DNA from: Taxawa tesnikishii (nom. ined.)
Taxonomy: Eukaryota > Ascomycota > Dothideomycetes > Dothideales
Length of the DNA: 64,000 nucleotides
Direction: 5' to 3'
Assembly (NCBI GenBank): GCA_030247885.1
Contig: JAPDRO010000031.1
Span: forward strand, 16,122 to 80,121
Of the stretch, positions 8,772-19,301 are shown one piece after another. The notes beneath the pieces are model-generated. The model saw only the letters and a program-made list of their open reading frames with translations, was not told the origin of the DNA and did no database searches. The position numbers were made by a program, and so were the translations under genes. Numbering within the stretch: position 1 is the first letter of the stretch; every line of letters starts with the position of its first letter.

Positions 8772-10898
8772 ATGTTAAACTTATTTGAAAAAAAACCAAA
8801 GAAAATTTTACATTTTTTCCTCACACATTGGAATCCAACTATATTTCTACAGATCCTTTTATTAATAACGAAAATAATAAGAATATAGATGAAAGACATT
8901 ATCCACCTGCAAATAAAGAATGATCTAATAGTATATATTCCTATAACAAAAATTACATTAAAACATTACCTATAGTAGATAACATAGTAAATAAGTTAAT
9001 TAAAAGTTACTTTAATTTAAGTCCGCTCTTTAATAAAAAAATCTAAAAGAGTACAAGTTAGATTTAAACGATTATCTTTAAATAGAATACTTGTAAGTAA
9101 AGCAGAAATGAAACACACTAACAACAAAGTTATAATAACTGTATATCTCTATAATAGAAATAAGAAATTTTTTATAATAAATTAAAAAATTTATATAAAA
9201 TATTCCTTTTTAAAAGCATACCTATCTTACCTAGTAAAAGCAAACATACAAATAAAAATGTATTTAGTAAATACAAAAATACATTTAGTAAATACAAAAA
9301 TACATTTAGTAAATACCAAAGTAAATTTATTAAACATATAAGTAATACTAAAACGCTTATAATACATAAAAGAATAAATAATAACTCTGTTTATATAAAA
9401 AAAATCTAAACTTACCTAAGTTTAATACCAAAAGATTTAAAAGATCTAAGAAGTTTTATACTAAAAAATAAAAACTAATTTTTCTTTAAATTTTACTCAT
9501 TTAACAAAAAAAGCCTAAAAATTTTCTTTTTATTATAAAAAACTCTGGCTTAAAAGACAAATATACATCATTAATGGGAAAATATTACTCTCTATTAAAT
9601 AATAAAAATATATTTAGTAAAAACAAAAATATATTTACTAAACATATAAATAAAGCTAAAACGCTTATAACATTTACAAGAATAAAGAGTAATAAGCCAG
9701 ATAAAAACCTTTTAATACTAGAAGAAATATAAATTCTTTTAACGCCAAAGCGCTATCTATTGAAAAAAAACCAATTTTTTTCTAACTTGATGAATAAAAA
9801 TAGAAAACCTAGAAAAATTAAAAATTTTATATATAGATTAAGAAACCTTCATAAGTTATTTGTTATTAGTAAAATGTATAATCATAATATTTATACTTTA
9901 TCTAATATTTCACAAAAAAACCACTCTGGCGCTTTAGGGTTAGCATTAAAAAAAATTATTTTTATTAAAAAATCTTTATAGGATTTTAAAGAAAAAAGTT
10001 CTCTAAAAAAAGAAAAAGTTATCTAATAAAAAAATTAACATTGTGTCACTAAAAGGTTCAAGAATTATTAGAAAAGTTAGAAAACAGAAAAATTTTCTTC
10101 TTAAAATACTTGAATGAAACAATAAAAACTTTTTAAACTATGAAACTAAATATTATAAAAATTTTATAAAGAAATCATATAAAAAGAAATGTTATATTTA
10201 TATTATGTACAAATGTTGACATTTAACAATAATAAATTTAAAAACTGATTTTTACTTGGATTAAAAAAATAATATCTAAGATATACCACAAAAAAGTTGA
10301 ATTTAATTTTGTTAATTTGAAATATCTACATTTAAACAGTGATATCTTTTCACAGTCTATTGCTATAAAATTAAGAAACAGGCAAAATAGATTACTAAGA
10401 GTTTTAAAAAAGCCTTTAAATTAGTTAAATTACCCATTTTAAACAAACTATCTTTTTATGATAAAAAATACCTACAAAGTTTATAAACAAATATAGAACT
10501 TTAAAAATAAATAGATTTATTTCTATTATGCCAAAAAATAAAGATGTATTACATCAACTATTATACAATATTTTCCCTAATATGGAAAAAACTCAATATT
10601 CTAATATATCACAAAAAGAAACTAGTTTACAAAAAATGTTTTAAATTCAATTAAACATAAAGCTATATACGGTGTAAGACTGGAAGCTAGAGGTAGACTG
10701 TCTAGGCGTTTAACTGCTTCAAGATCTGTTTTTAAATTAAAATACAAAGGAAGTTTAAAAAATATAGATTCTTCTTATAAATCTTTATCATCAGTTATGC
10801 TAAGAGGTAATACTAAACCTAATTTACAGTATACAAAAATAAGTTCTAAAACCCGTAATGGTTCTTTTGGATTAAAAGGTTGAGTAAGCAGTTATTAA
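8772..10898 (+). CDS. rps3: ribosomal protein S3 (free-standing, frame-broken)
   Basis: Mitochondrially encoded small-subunit protein needed for ribosome assembly. The C-terminal 80 residues match the family well: [20 protein letters not shown], then SSVMLRG and SFGLKGWVSSY before TAA. The N-terminal part has the family stretch [16 protein letters not shown] and later [12 protein letters not shown]. The middle is very rich in Lys and Asn with internal repeats. Several one-base breaks in A or T runs split the frame; the copies differ in at least three runs (near 9709, 9917 and 10637), so many are probably sequencing errors. The start ATG at 8772 is a guess. In many Pezizomycotina rps3 sits in an rnl intron; here it stands alone between rnpB and tRNA-Arg. 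Confidence 0.85.
9240..9330 (+). repeat. 21-base tandem repeat within rps3
   Basis: Three near-identical copies of a unit with ACATTTAGTAAATACAAAAA, encoding about seven residues (KNTFSKY) each. A related stretch recurs at about 9600-9660 (KNIFSKN), so the rps3 middle domain has grown by local duplication. Confidence 0.8.
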
Positions 10899-11031
10899 GT
10901 TACTTCTAAAGTATATTAAATGAGACTTATATTTTCGCTTTGCATATTACAGTATAATTTTGTAATTATACATAGATTAAAAAATTAATAAAAATCTTAA
11001 AATAGCGCTTTGGCGTTAAAAATTAAAAAAA

Positions 11032-11102
11032 CTCTTACTAGTTTAATGGTAGAACAAGATATTCCTAATATCAACGTCCAAGTTCAAATCTTGGGTAAGA
11101 AT
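11032..11102 (+). tRNA. trnR: tRNA-Arg(CCU)
   Basis: Acceptor CTCTTAC against GTAAGAA with one C-A mismatch at the end. Stem GATA/TATC encloses TTCCTAA, giving CCU for AGG. It is clearly a paralogue of tRNA-Arg(UCU) at 14406-14476: the same D-arm, anticodon stem, T-arm and end mismatch. Confidence 0.8.
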
Positions 11103-11245
11103 GTAGGCTGGGTTTATACCGAACCCAACCGAAAATAAAAATAAAATTTTATAGACATACATTCTTTTTGTATGATATATATCTTTTTACTATATGCACA
11201 CTATACTTTATTGTTGTACCATTAGATTTAATTTTTTAATAACAT

Positions 11246-11904
11246 ATGTTAAATTTATTTCTCCTAAATGAAACGTATACTAACGGTTCAAATTATATTT
11301 TCTTAAACTTTATTTCTTTAGCTGCTATTTTATGTGGAATTTTAGTTATTATTAGTAAAAACCCTATTGTTTCTGTTTTATTTTTAATAGGTTTATTTTT
11401 AAGTATTGCTGGCTACTTAATGATGGTAGGTATAAACTTCATAGGTTTATCTTACTTATTGGTATATGTAGGGGCTGTATCTATATTATTTATTTTTATC
11501 TTAATGTTAATTAATGTAAGAATATCTGAACTTGTAACAGATTCTAGTAATAGTATACCGTTAGCGGTATTAATTGGTATTTTTTCATTACTACTTTATA
11601 TGAAACTTTACCTTCAAATCGTGCTTACGGTAATGTAGTATATTCAAATATAAACTTTTCTCATACAACTAATGTTAATGAAATTAATTATTCTTTAAAA
11701 GGATTTTTTAATATATCTAAAGATAGTAATGAAATAGCATTTGTATCATCTCAAATTTGAGATGGAAATTTAGCAGAGACTTCTCACATAACTACAATAG
11801 GAAATATTCTTTATACTAGTTATCCTCTCTGACTTATTATTACATCTATAATTCTTTTACTGGCTATGGTTGGAGCTATAGTTATAACTATAAAGCAGAA
11901 ATAA
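11246..11904 (+). CDS. nad6: NADH dehydrogenase subunit 6
   Basis: Membrane subunit of complex I. About 219 residues. The first 120 residues show the hallmark YLLVYVGAVSILFIFILML. A one-base deletion near 11595-11600 shifts the frame, after which the second half reads from ETLPSNRAYGN to the last membrane helix (LWLIITSIILLLAMVGAIV) and ends at TAA 11902-11904. The same break exists in both copies. Confidence 0.93.
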
Positions 11905-12404
11905 TTGAACTTTTATATGTAAATTTACACAAAATTTATTTTTAGTTTACAAAATTAAGAGCTTTTAGCGTTGATAATTAAAAACCCTTATTACAATACT
12001 TTTAAAAAGATAAAAATTTGCGTTAAAAATATAAAAAATTTTTGCGTTAAAAATATTAATCTTAATCCTTATTTTGTTAAATGTTTAAAATAAGATTAAG
12101 GTAAATTTACAATAACTAAACATAAAAAATTAGAGTCAGATTTTGAGTAAATCTTGGTTTAACGCAAAAAAAATTCTCTGGTTATTTTTTACTTTTTTCA
12201 TAAAGTTCACCAATCATTTTGCCTTTTAAACTATAAAGATAATTGAGATTATTATTTTGTGCGATATACATCTAACCTTAATAATTAGCACTTTTTAATA
12301 TTATAACCTTTGGCGCTTTAGCGATAAAATATTTTCAAAAAACATCTAAAGTAAACTTTGCGCTTTGGCAAAAATAATTTTTAGTCTAAATGTATTTATA
12401 AATG
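11905..12404. other. spacer rich in GCG-family elements
   Basis: No gene seen. At least five short elements of the TTTGCGTTAAAA / GGCGCTTTAGCG type lie at about 12018, 12041, 12164, 12309 and 12358, with inverted copies of AATCTTAATCC/GATTAAGGT around 12056-12105. Confidence 0.6.
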
Positions 12405-12730
12405 AGTAAAAGTATGTTAAACTTCTGTCAGGGAAAGTTAATTTGGCTGAAAGGGTTTTATATTTTATAGGTGATATTACTTTAAGTTCACATAACAGTG
12501 TATCACAAGAAGATTAATCTCGTTATTATGTATTGAAGCCAGAAAAGACATAATCAAAAGAGATATTGAAGGATTAGTAGAAAAACAAAAGGGTTAGGGA
12601 TAAATATAATTTTCTAGTTGAACTAGAAAATGCAGACTTTAATTATGAAAGACCATCTGAATGAAAAGGTCCATTAATCCGTTATAACGCAAATTTAAGT
12701 GCTGAAACGCCTAGTTACATAGACCCTTAA
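12405..12730 (+). pseudogene. remnant of an unidentified ORF
   Basis: Three consecutive pieces in different frames read like one eroded protein: VNLAERVLYFIGDIT, then LISLLCIEARKDIIKRDIE, then FLVELENADFNYERP and PLIRYNANLSAETPSYIDP before TAA. I recognise no family. At least two indels and a stop break it. The right copy (54175-54500) is similarly broken, so it is probably dead rather than misread. Confidence 0.45.
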
Positions 12731-13075
12731 AATTCTTTGATTCTTTTTTATAAGAATTTTTATAGTCTAAGTAAAATATAAAAAAAGCTGTAAGTTAAAA
12801 TAGGATAACTATCTTTGAAGGAAAATACATAGTTTCTCCTTAAGTTTAAGAATCTCTATGTAAACTAAAGATAATAAGGTGCTTATATCAGATTAACTTT
12901 AGGCTAATATCTCTACTTATTCTTATTGATTTTAGTAATACACAATATATTAATGATAATTTTATTTATAAATGTATATCATACATATGGAGTTAACCTA
13001 GTTATTTTTAATCTATATTAGAAATTTATACAATTTGTTAATAATTTTAAAAAACTAAGCTTTTTATTTTTTAAC
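12731..13075. other. spacer before nad1, nothing seen
   Basis: A+T-rich, no tRNA or ORF. The last 50 bases are the presumed nad1 leader. Confidence 0.6.
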
Positions 13076-14152
13076 ATGTTATATTTACCTACATTAATTT
13101 CTGTTATTGAAGTTTTATTGGTTACTGTTCCTGCTTTATTATCTGTTGCTTTTGTAACTATAGCTGAAAGAAAAACTATGGCTAGTATGCAAAGAAGATT
13201 AGGTCCTAATGCAGTAGGTTACTATGGTTTATTACAAGCATTTGCTGATGCTTTAAAATTATTATTAAAAGAGTATGTAGCACCTACACAAGCTAATATT
13301 ATTTTATTTTTCCTTGGACCTGTAATAACTTTAATTTTTTCACTTTTAGGTTATGCTGTTATACCATATGGTCCTGGGTTAGCTATATGAGATTTTAATT
13401 TAGGTATACTTTATATGTTGGCAGTTTCTTCACTTTCAACTTATGGAATATTATTAGCTGGTTGATCTGCTAATTCTAAATATGCATTTTTAGGTTCATT
13501 AAGAAGTACAGCTCAATTAATTAGTTATGAATTAATTTTAAGTTCTGTTATATTATTAGTTTTATTATTAACAGGAAGTTTAAATTTAACTGTAAATATA
13601 GAAGCTCAAAGAGCTATATGATTTATAATACCATTATTTCCTATTTTTGTTATATTTTTCATAGGTTCTATAGCAGAAACTAATAGAGCTCCTTTTGATT
13701 TAGCTGAGGCTGAATCAGAACTTGTTAGTGGTTTTATGACAGAACATTCAGCTAGTATTTTTGTATTCTTCTTTTTAGCTGAATATGCTAGTATAGTGCT
13801 TATTTGTATATTAACTAGTATACTTTTCCTTGGAGGTTATCTTTTAAATGTTATGCCATTGGTTTATCTAATCCAAGAAATTGATTATACTTATATTTTT
13901 GTTGATAAACTTGAATTTCTATCTTATCCTTTAATAGAAGGATTAATCTCTGGTTTAAGTCTAGGACTAAAGTCTAGTATAATGATTTTTACATTTATTT
14001 GAGTGAGAGCATCATTCCCTCGTATCCGTTATGATCAGTTAATGACTTTCTGTTGAACAATCCTACTGCCTATAGTTATTGCATTTATTGTACTAGTTCC
14101 TTGTATTTTATACAGTTTCGAAATAATACCTAGCAATATTTCTTTATTCTAG
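13076..14152 (+). CDS. nad1: NADH dehydrogenase subunit 1
   Basis: Complex I subunit that shapes the quinone chamber. 358 residues in one frame with TGA as Trp. Hallmarks: [40 protein letters not shown] and the C-terminal [19 protein letters not shown]. The copies differ by a cluster of three bases in four at 13669-13672, giving GSIAETN here and GSVAETN on the right. No intron is present. Confidence 0.97.
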
Positions 14153-14405
14153 CACCTAGTATATCACTTTCTTTAACAAAGATAACGATAGTATTAATAA
14201 ATGAGGTTTTCTAACTCTAGTTATAACTCTACTTAAGAGAATTCTCCTTTTCATTAAAAAAATAAAATAAAATATAAAAAATACAAATTTTTTCTCTTTC
14301 TAATACTTATTTTATCTCGTGCTATTTCTTTTGAGAGTAATATATAAATGGGAGTTATTTTAGTTTTAAGAGCTTATTCTTTTATATCTCCAAATATTTG
14401 AATAT

Positions 14406-14476
14406 ATTCCTATCCAAGACTTGAACTTGGATCCAGATATTAGAAGTATCCTGCTCTACCATTAAGCTAATAGGAG
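14406..14476 (-). tRNA. trnR: tRNA-Arg(UCU)
   Basis: Stem GATA/TATC encloses CTTCTAA, giving UCU for AGR. Acceptor CTCCTAT against ATAGGAA with an end C-A mismatch also seen in the CCU paralogue at 11032. Lies between nad1 and cox1 in opposite orientation to nad1. Confidence 0.88.
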
Positions 14477-14524
14477 TTTTTTTTATTTTATTTATTTTAA
14501 ATTTTGCCTTTTTCTCTTTTAGGA

Positions 14525-14639
14525 TTACTGTTCTTGTAATCAAGTTAAAAATTTTTCTAGGGAAATTGACTGGATAACTATAGGCATTGCACTATGTAAA
14601 ATACCACAAATTTCTGAACATTGGCCAAAGAAGTTGCCA
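14525..14639 (-). pseudogene. displaced 3' end of cox2 behind cox1
   Basis: Directly after the cox1 stop, with no spacer, comes a copy of the last 36 or so codons of cox2, including its CuA-ligand stretch [13 protein letters not shown], its stop and a few bases beyond. It differs from the real cox2 (22963-23714) by scattered substitutions, including Ser to Ala in HSSMP. It has no start of its own. Present identically behind both cox1 copies. Confidence 0.92.
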
Positions 14640-16382
<1,743 letters not shown>

Positions 16383-16530
16383 ATTTATTAAATATATGTA
16401 TGTTTACTATACGAATCTTTTTCTAAAAAAAATAACGCTATATAATGTTATATGGCTAAGAGCCATATAACAGGACATGTATCATAAACATAGAGTTCTA
16501 TAATTGTATTTTGTTTACTAAAAAGTCCAA

Positions 16531-16557
16531 TTTACTAAGCTGGACTTTTTATCTTAA
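16531..16557 (-). repeat. 27-base direct repeat, copy 1
   Basis: Reads TTTACTAAGCTGGAC...TTATCTTAA on the + strand and is identical to 16719-16745. The pair brackets a GIY-YIG fragment. Confidence 0.85.
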
Positions 16558-16560
16558 ATG

Positions 16561-16904
16561 AGTGGTCACAGAAGTCAAATATTTCTAGTTTGAAATCAGA
16601 ATAACCATAATTTAAAAGAGCATTATGTATAGGAAATTAACGGTTTTCATTAGATATCCGACTATAGCTATAATATTCCATAAATCTTCTACCTAAGTCT
16701 AATCTATGACCTATACTATTTACTAAGCTGGACTTTTTATCTTAAGTTAGTTATCACAGAAAATTTGGATACACTTTTTTATTTAGTGATCTAGCTTTTT
16801 TAATACCTAAACGAGTTTTACGGAAAAGTTCTTTAGTAGCCTCACTATGCTTAAATCCTAAGCTAGATCCTGCTACACTTAAGACATTATAGTAAGGTTT
16901 TAAA
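16561..16904 (-). pseudogene. shuffled GIY-YIG endonuclease fragments
   Basis: On the minus strand, first comes a C-terminal piece (16757-16904: KPYYNVLSVAGSSLGFKHSE, then LGIKKARSLNKK), then a 27-base repeat, then a piece that belongs upstream in the family (16561-16717: GHRLDLGRRF, IHNALLNYGYSDFKLEIFDF) with an in-frame TAA. The order is the reverse of a normal endonuclease. No GIY or YIG motif remains, so it should be inactive. Confidence 0.7.
16719..16745 (-). repeat. 27-base direct repeat, copy 2
   Basis: Identical to 16531-16557; separates the two endonuclease pieces. Confidence 0.85.
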
Positions 16905-16977
16905 ATAAAATAGATTTGTTTTTTCTAAAAGTTAGAGCATTTGAAAGTAGTAAATAAGATAATAAAGTTAATAACAT
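16903..16977 (-). pseudogene. displaced 5' fragment of nad2
   Basis: Codons 1-25 of nad2 (shares [14 protein letters not shown] with the real gene), then a stop. It lies one base after a complete tRNA-Val copy, as in the genuine locus, and its end merges with an endonuclease C-terminal piece in another frame. Confidence 0.85.
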
Positions 16978-16978
16978 G

Positions 16979-17051
16979 TAAGAAATAGGTGATTTGAACA
17001 CCTAACCTCTCGTGTGTAAAACGGTTGCTCTACCAATTGAGCTAATTTCTT
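16979..17051 (-). tRNA. trnV: second copy of tRNA-Val(UAC)
   Basis: Same 73 bases as the tRNA-Val at 27697, including TTTACAC with anticodon UAC. It could be functional. It overlaps the end of the GIY-YIG pseudogene reading frame, which in the right copy stops inside it. Confidence 0.85.
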
Positions 17052-17800
17052 TTTTTTTATTATGTATTTACCTTTAAACAACTTATTTTTATCTATGTAA
17101 TTTAACAAAGTAGCATGATTTACTTTTAGTAGTCTTGCAGTATTGCGAATAGAACTGTATTCTTTTGTATCATTGTTTTCAATATTTTTTATGATAATAG
17201 TATGAGATGTAGATAGTAATTGATTGGCTTTAGCTAAAGAAGATAAAACCGCACCTACTTTTGCTTTTCTTAAGTTAGACAAAGCTTCATTGCTTAACTT
17301 ACGTGATTTAAATTTAAAGAGTGTTTCATCAGAATGTTTGAAACCTAAACTAGATCCTGCTTTAGTTAATATGTTATACTCAGGTTTAAAAGAATTAATC
17401 TAAAAATGCTCTCTTTTAATCGTATGATATTTATCACAGTACTCCAGTATCTCCAGACGGAAATTTTCGTGCCCGTGAACCAACAGAGCATTATAAATTT
17501 TACTACTATGTTATGAGGTTCTTTTAACTAAGTAATTTAAAAAGAAATAATTAGACAGCCTGGAGCTTAAGTTAACAGAGCTTCCTACATAACTTTTACC
17601 GTTTATTTTATTAACTCACTTCTAGATTCCGCATTTTTCTTTATTATCTTGTAATATCCTTTTCTTATTGTTTAGTGCGTCATCGTATATTATAATATTA
17701 TTAGAAGCAGAGTGGTAAAATTTGGCTTTTTTTTAATTTGTCTCTGAATATATAATTTTCCAGCTTTTGAAATGTAAATTATTTAATGTGCTTTTCGGCA
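17043..17800 (-). pseudogene. GIY-YIG homing endonuclease with three in-frame stops
   Basis: One frame covers a whole endonuclease. N-terminal IIIYDDALNNKKRIL leads to KCGI-stop-KWVNKINGKSYVGSS, so the Tyr of the GIY motif is TAG (17622-17624) while the second motif survives as YVG. Then come a TAA, LEILEYCDKYHTIKREHF followed by TAG, KPEYNILTKAGSSLGFKHS, and a NUMOD-like DNA-binding end with SIRNTARLLKVNHATLLNYI. No frameshift is needed, only stops. It is free-standing between tRNA-Met and the second tRNA-Val; no ribozyme core is seen around it. All three stops are shared by both copies. Confidence 0.85.
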
Positions 17801-17802
17801 TG

Positions 17803-17875
17803 AGCCAAAGGAGAAAATCGAATTCTCATTCTTAATTCATGAAATTAACGTTCTAACCTGTTGAACTACTCGGGC
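17803..17875 (-). tRNA. trnM: tRNA-Met(CAU)
   Basis: Stem TTAAT/ATTAA encloses TTCATGA, giving CAU. Acceptor GCCCGAG against CTTTGGC with one mismatch. Last of the E-A-F-L-Q-H-M block. Whether it is the initiator or elongator form I cannot say. Confidence 0.88.
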
Positions 17876-17937
17876 GTTTTATTTTATTTAATATTTTATA
17901 AAAAATGATACATATTAGCACAAAATTAATATTTATG

Positions 17938-18011
17938 GGAGGATACCCTGAATCGAACAGGGAACTTACTGTGCCACATACAGTTGTTCTACCTATTGAA
18001 CTATATCCACC
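17938..18011 (-). tRNA. trnH: tRNA-His(GUG)
   Basis: Stem CTGT/ACAG encloses ATGTGGC, giving GUG. The extra 5' G facing discriminator C, typical of His tRNAs, can be formed. Confidence 0.92.
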
Positions 18012-18033
18012 TTTTATTGTAAATTATATAATG

Positions 18034-18106
18034 TTATGTTGGAGTGATTCGAACACCCAATAGTAAATACCAAAAATTTATGACTTACCGATTAGTCGAC
18101 AACATA
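18034..18106 (-). tRNA. trnQ: tRNA-Gln(UUG)
   Basis: Acceptor TATGTTG pairs with CAACATA. Stem TAAAT/ATTTA encloses TTTTGGT, giving UUG. Confidence 0.93.
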
Positions 18107-18121
18107 TGTAATAAATAACAC

Positions 18122-18205
18122 TAAGGTAAATCCGACTTGAACGGATAAGATTTAAATATCAAATAGTCCTAAGCTATTCATGTCTACCAATTCCATCATT
18201 ACCTT
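18122..18205 (-). tRNA. trnL: tRNA-Leu(UAG)
   Basis: Acceptor AAGGTAA pairs with TTACCTT. Stem AATAG/CTATT encloses CTTAGGA, giving UAG for CUN. Long variable arm. Confidence 0.94.
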
Positions 18206-18261
18206 TTATACGCAAAAGCGATCGCTTTTGCGCCATATTAATTATATTAAATTATATTTAC

Positions 18262-18335
18262 TGCTCGAGATAAGATTTGAACTTATAGCCTAAACATCTT
18301 CAGAGTTCCGCTCTACCAGGTTGAGCTTCTCGAGC
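18262..18335 (-). tRNA. trnF: tRNA-Phe(GAA)
   Basis: Acceptor GCTCGAG pairs with CTCGAGC. Loop CTGAAGA gives GAA. The innermost anticodon-stem pair is T-T. Confidence 0.9.
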
Positions 18336-18368
18336 TTAAATTTATTAAAAATTAAAACCATAATTTTT

Positions 18369-18438
18369 TGGAGAGATTAGGACTCGAACCTAAAATAACG
18401 ATGTGCAAAATCGACGTTCTACCAATTAAACTATATCC
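18369..18438 (-). tRNA. trnA: tRNA-Ala(UGC)
   Basis: Stem CGAT/ATCG encloses TTTGCAC, giving UGC. The 5' end has two G fewer than the right copy (48468), where GGGGATA can pair with TCTCTCC; the shorter form here weakens the acceptor and may be a homopolymer error. Confidence 0.87.
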
Positions 18439-18439
18439 T

Positions 18440-18692
18440 TTGGTGCAAAACCATCCAGGTTTTGCAGTATACGACTTCCGAATCTTTATTTCTTTTACCC
18501 GGGTTATACCGTGTATAGCTCCATTATCCTCGGTACAAATGTATCGTACATTATAGAATTGTATCGTAATTTATACTCCGACCAAATAAAAATATATATT
18601 TGTATAAATTACTATTATAATTTTTATCATATCTTAAAAATATGAAATCTATAAATCTATACAAAATATATAATATTACAAAATAAGATTAA
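18440..18692. other. spacer with a GC-richer segment
   Basis: Between tRNA-Glu and tRNA-Ala, where relatives usually carry Val, Met and Leu tRNAs. No tRNA can be folded here by eye. About 18445-18585 is clearly richer in G+C than its surroundings, with a repeated GTATCGTA word and a hairpin-capable AACCATCCAGGTTTTGC. No ORF is convincing. Confidence 0.5.
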
Positions 18693-18764
18693 TAACCCAC
18701 TCGGGGATCGAACCCGAGATGTAACGGTGAAAGCGTTATGTCTTAACCACTTGACTAGTGGGTC
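18693..18764 (-). tRNA. trnE: tRNA-Glu(UUC)
   Basis: Acceptor GACCCAC pairs with GTGGGTT. Stem TAACG/CGTTA encloses CTTTCAC, giving UUC. First of the conserved block. Confidence 0.94.
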
Positions 18765-18833
18765 TTATTAACATATAATTAATTAAATATGGAAAATATT
18801 TAAGGCAATACCCCTACAAAGGTATTAAACCAC

Positions 18834-18859
18834 TATACGTTAAAGGACTTTAACGTATA
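18834..18859. repeat. perfect 12-base inverted repeat
   Basis: TATACGTTAAAG and CTTTAACGTATA are exact complements separated by two bases. Preceded by a second small hairpin (AATACC...GGTATT). It could be an RNA processing or terminator structure in the nad5/tRNA-Glu spacer. The right copy at 48047-48072 is the same. Confidence 0.8.
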
Positions 18860-19070
18860 CAATATTATATCAATATATCTTACATCAAAGAGGTTAAAGA
18901 TTATTGTAAAGGCAATAATAATTCTTATAATTTTAACGTTTTTTTCTAAAAAACGCTTGCAAGGGTGAGATAACTTTTTCCAATCTTTTTATAAAACACA
19001 TCACTAATGTATTTTATTTTAGATTATTTTATTTTTATAATTTTTGCATTCACCTTTAGTATGTAAACAT

Positions 19071-19193
19071 TAATATTTGGATTATTTTTAAATTTGAATA
19101 TAATACTAAAGTAATATTTGAATTATTTTTAAATTTGAATATAATACTAAAGTAATATTTGGATTGTTTTTGAATCCAAATATAATACTAAAA
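19071..19193. repeat. 41-base tandem repeat, about three copies
   Basis: Units begin TAATATTTG and end ATAATACTAAAG at 19071, 19112 and 19153. The third has substitutions. The rest of the 540-base spacer holds a GCG-family element near 18940 and nothing else. Confidence 0.85.
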
Positions 19194-19301
19194 TAAAATT
19201 AAGATTAGCCAGGCTAAACTTCTAGTGTAAAGACGACTTTCACATGCAAAACTCTAGGTTTAAAGAGATATAAAAAATTTTTATCTTAAAATTAGCTCAT
19301 T

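Noticed and set aside
9244-9325. CRISPR-like array
   Set aside because: Units are contiguous 21-base tandem repeats in a coding region without spacers.
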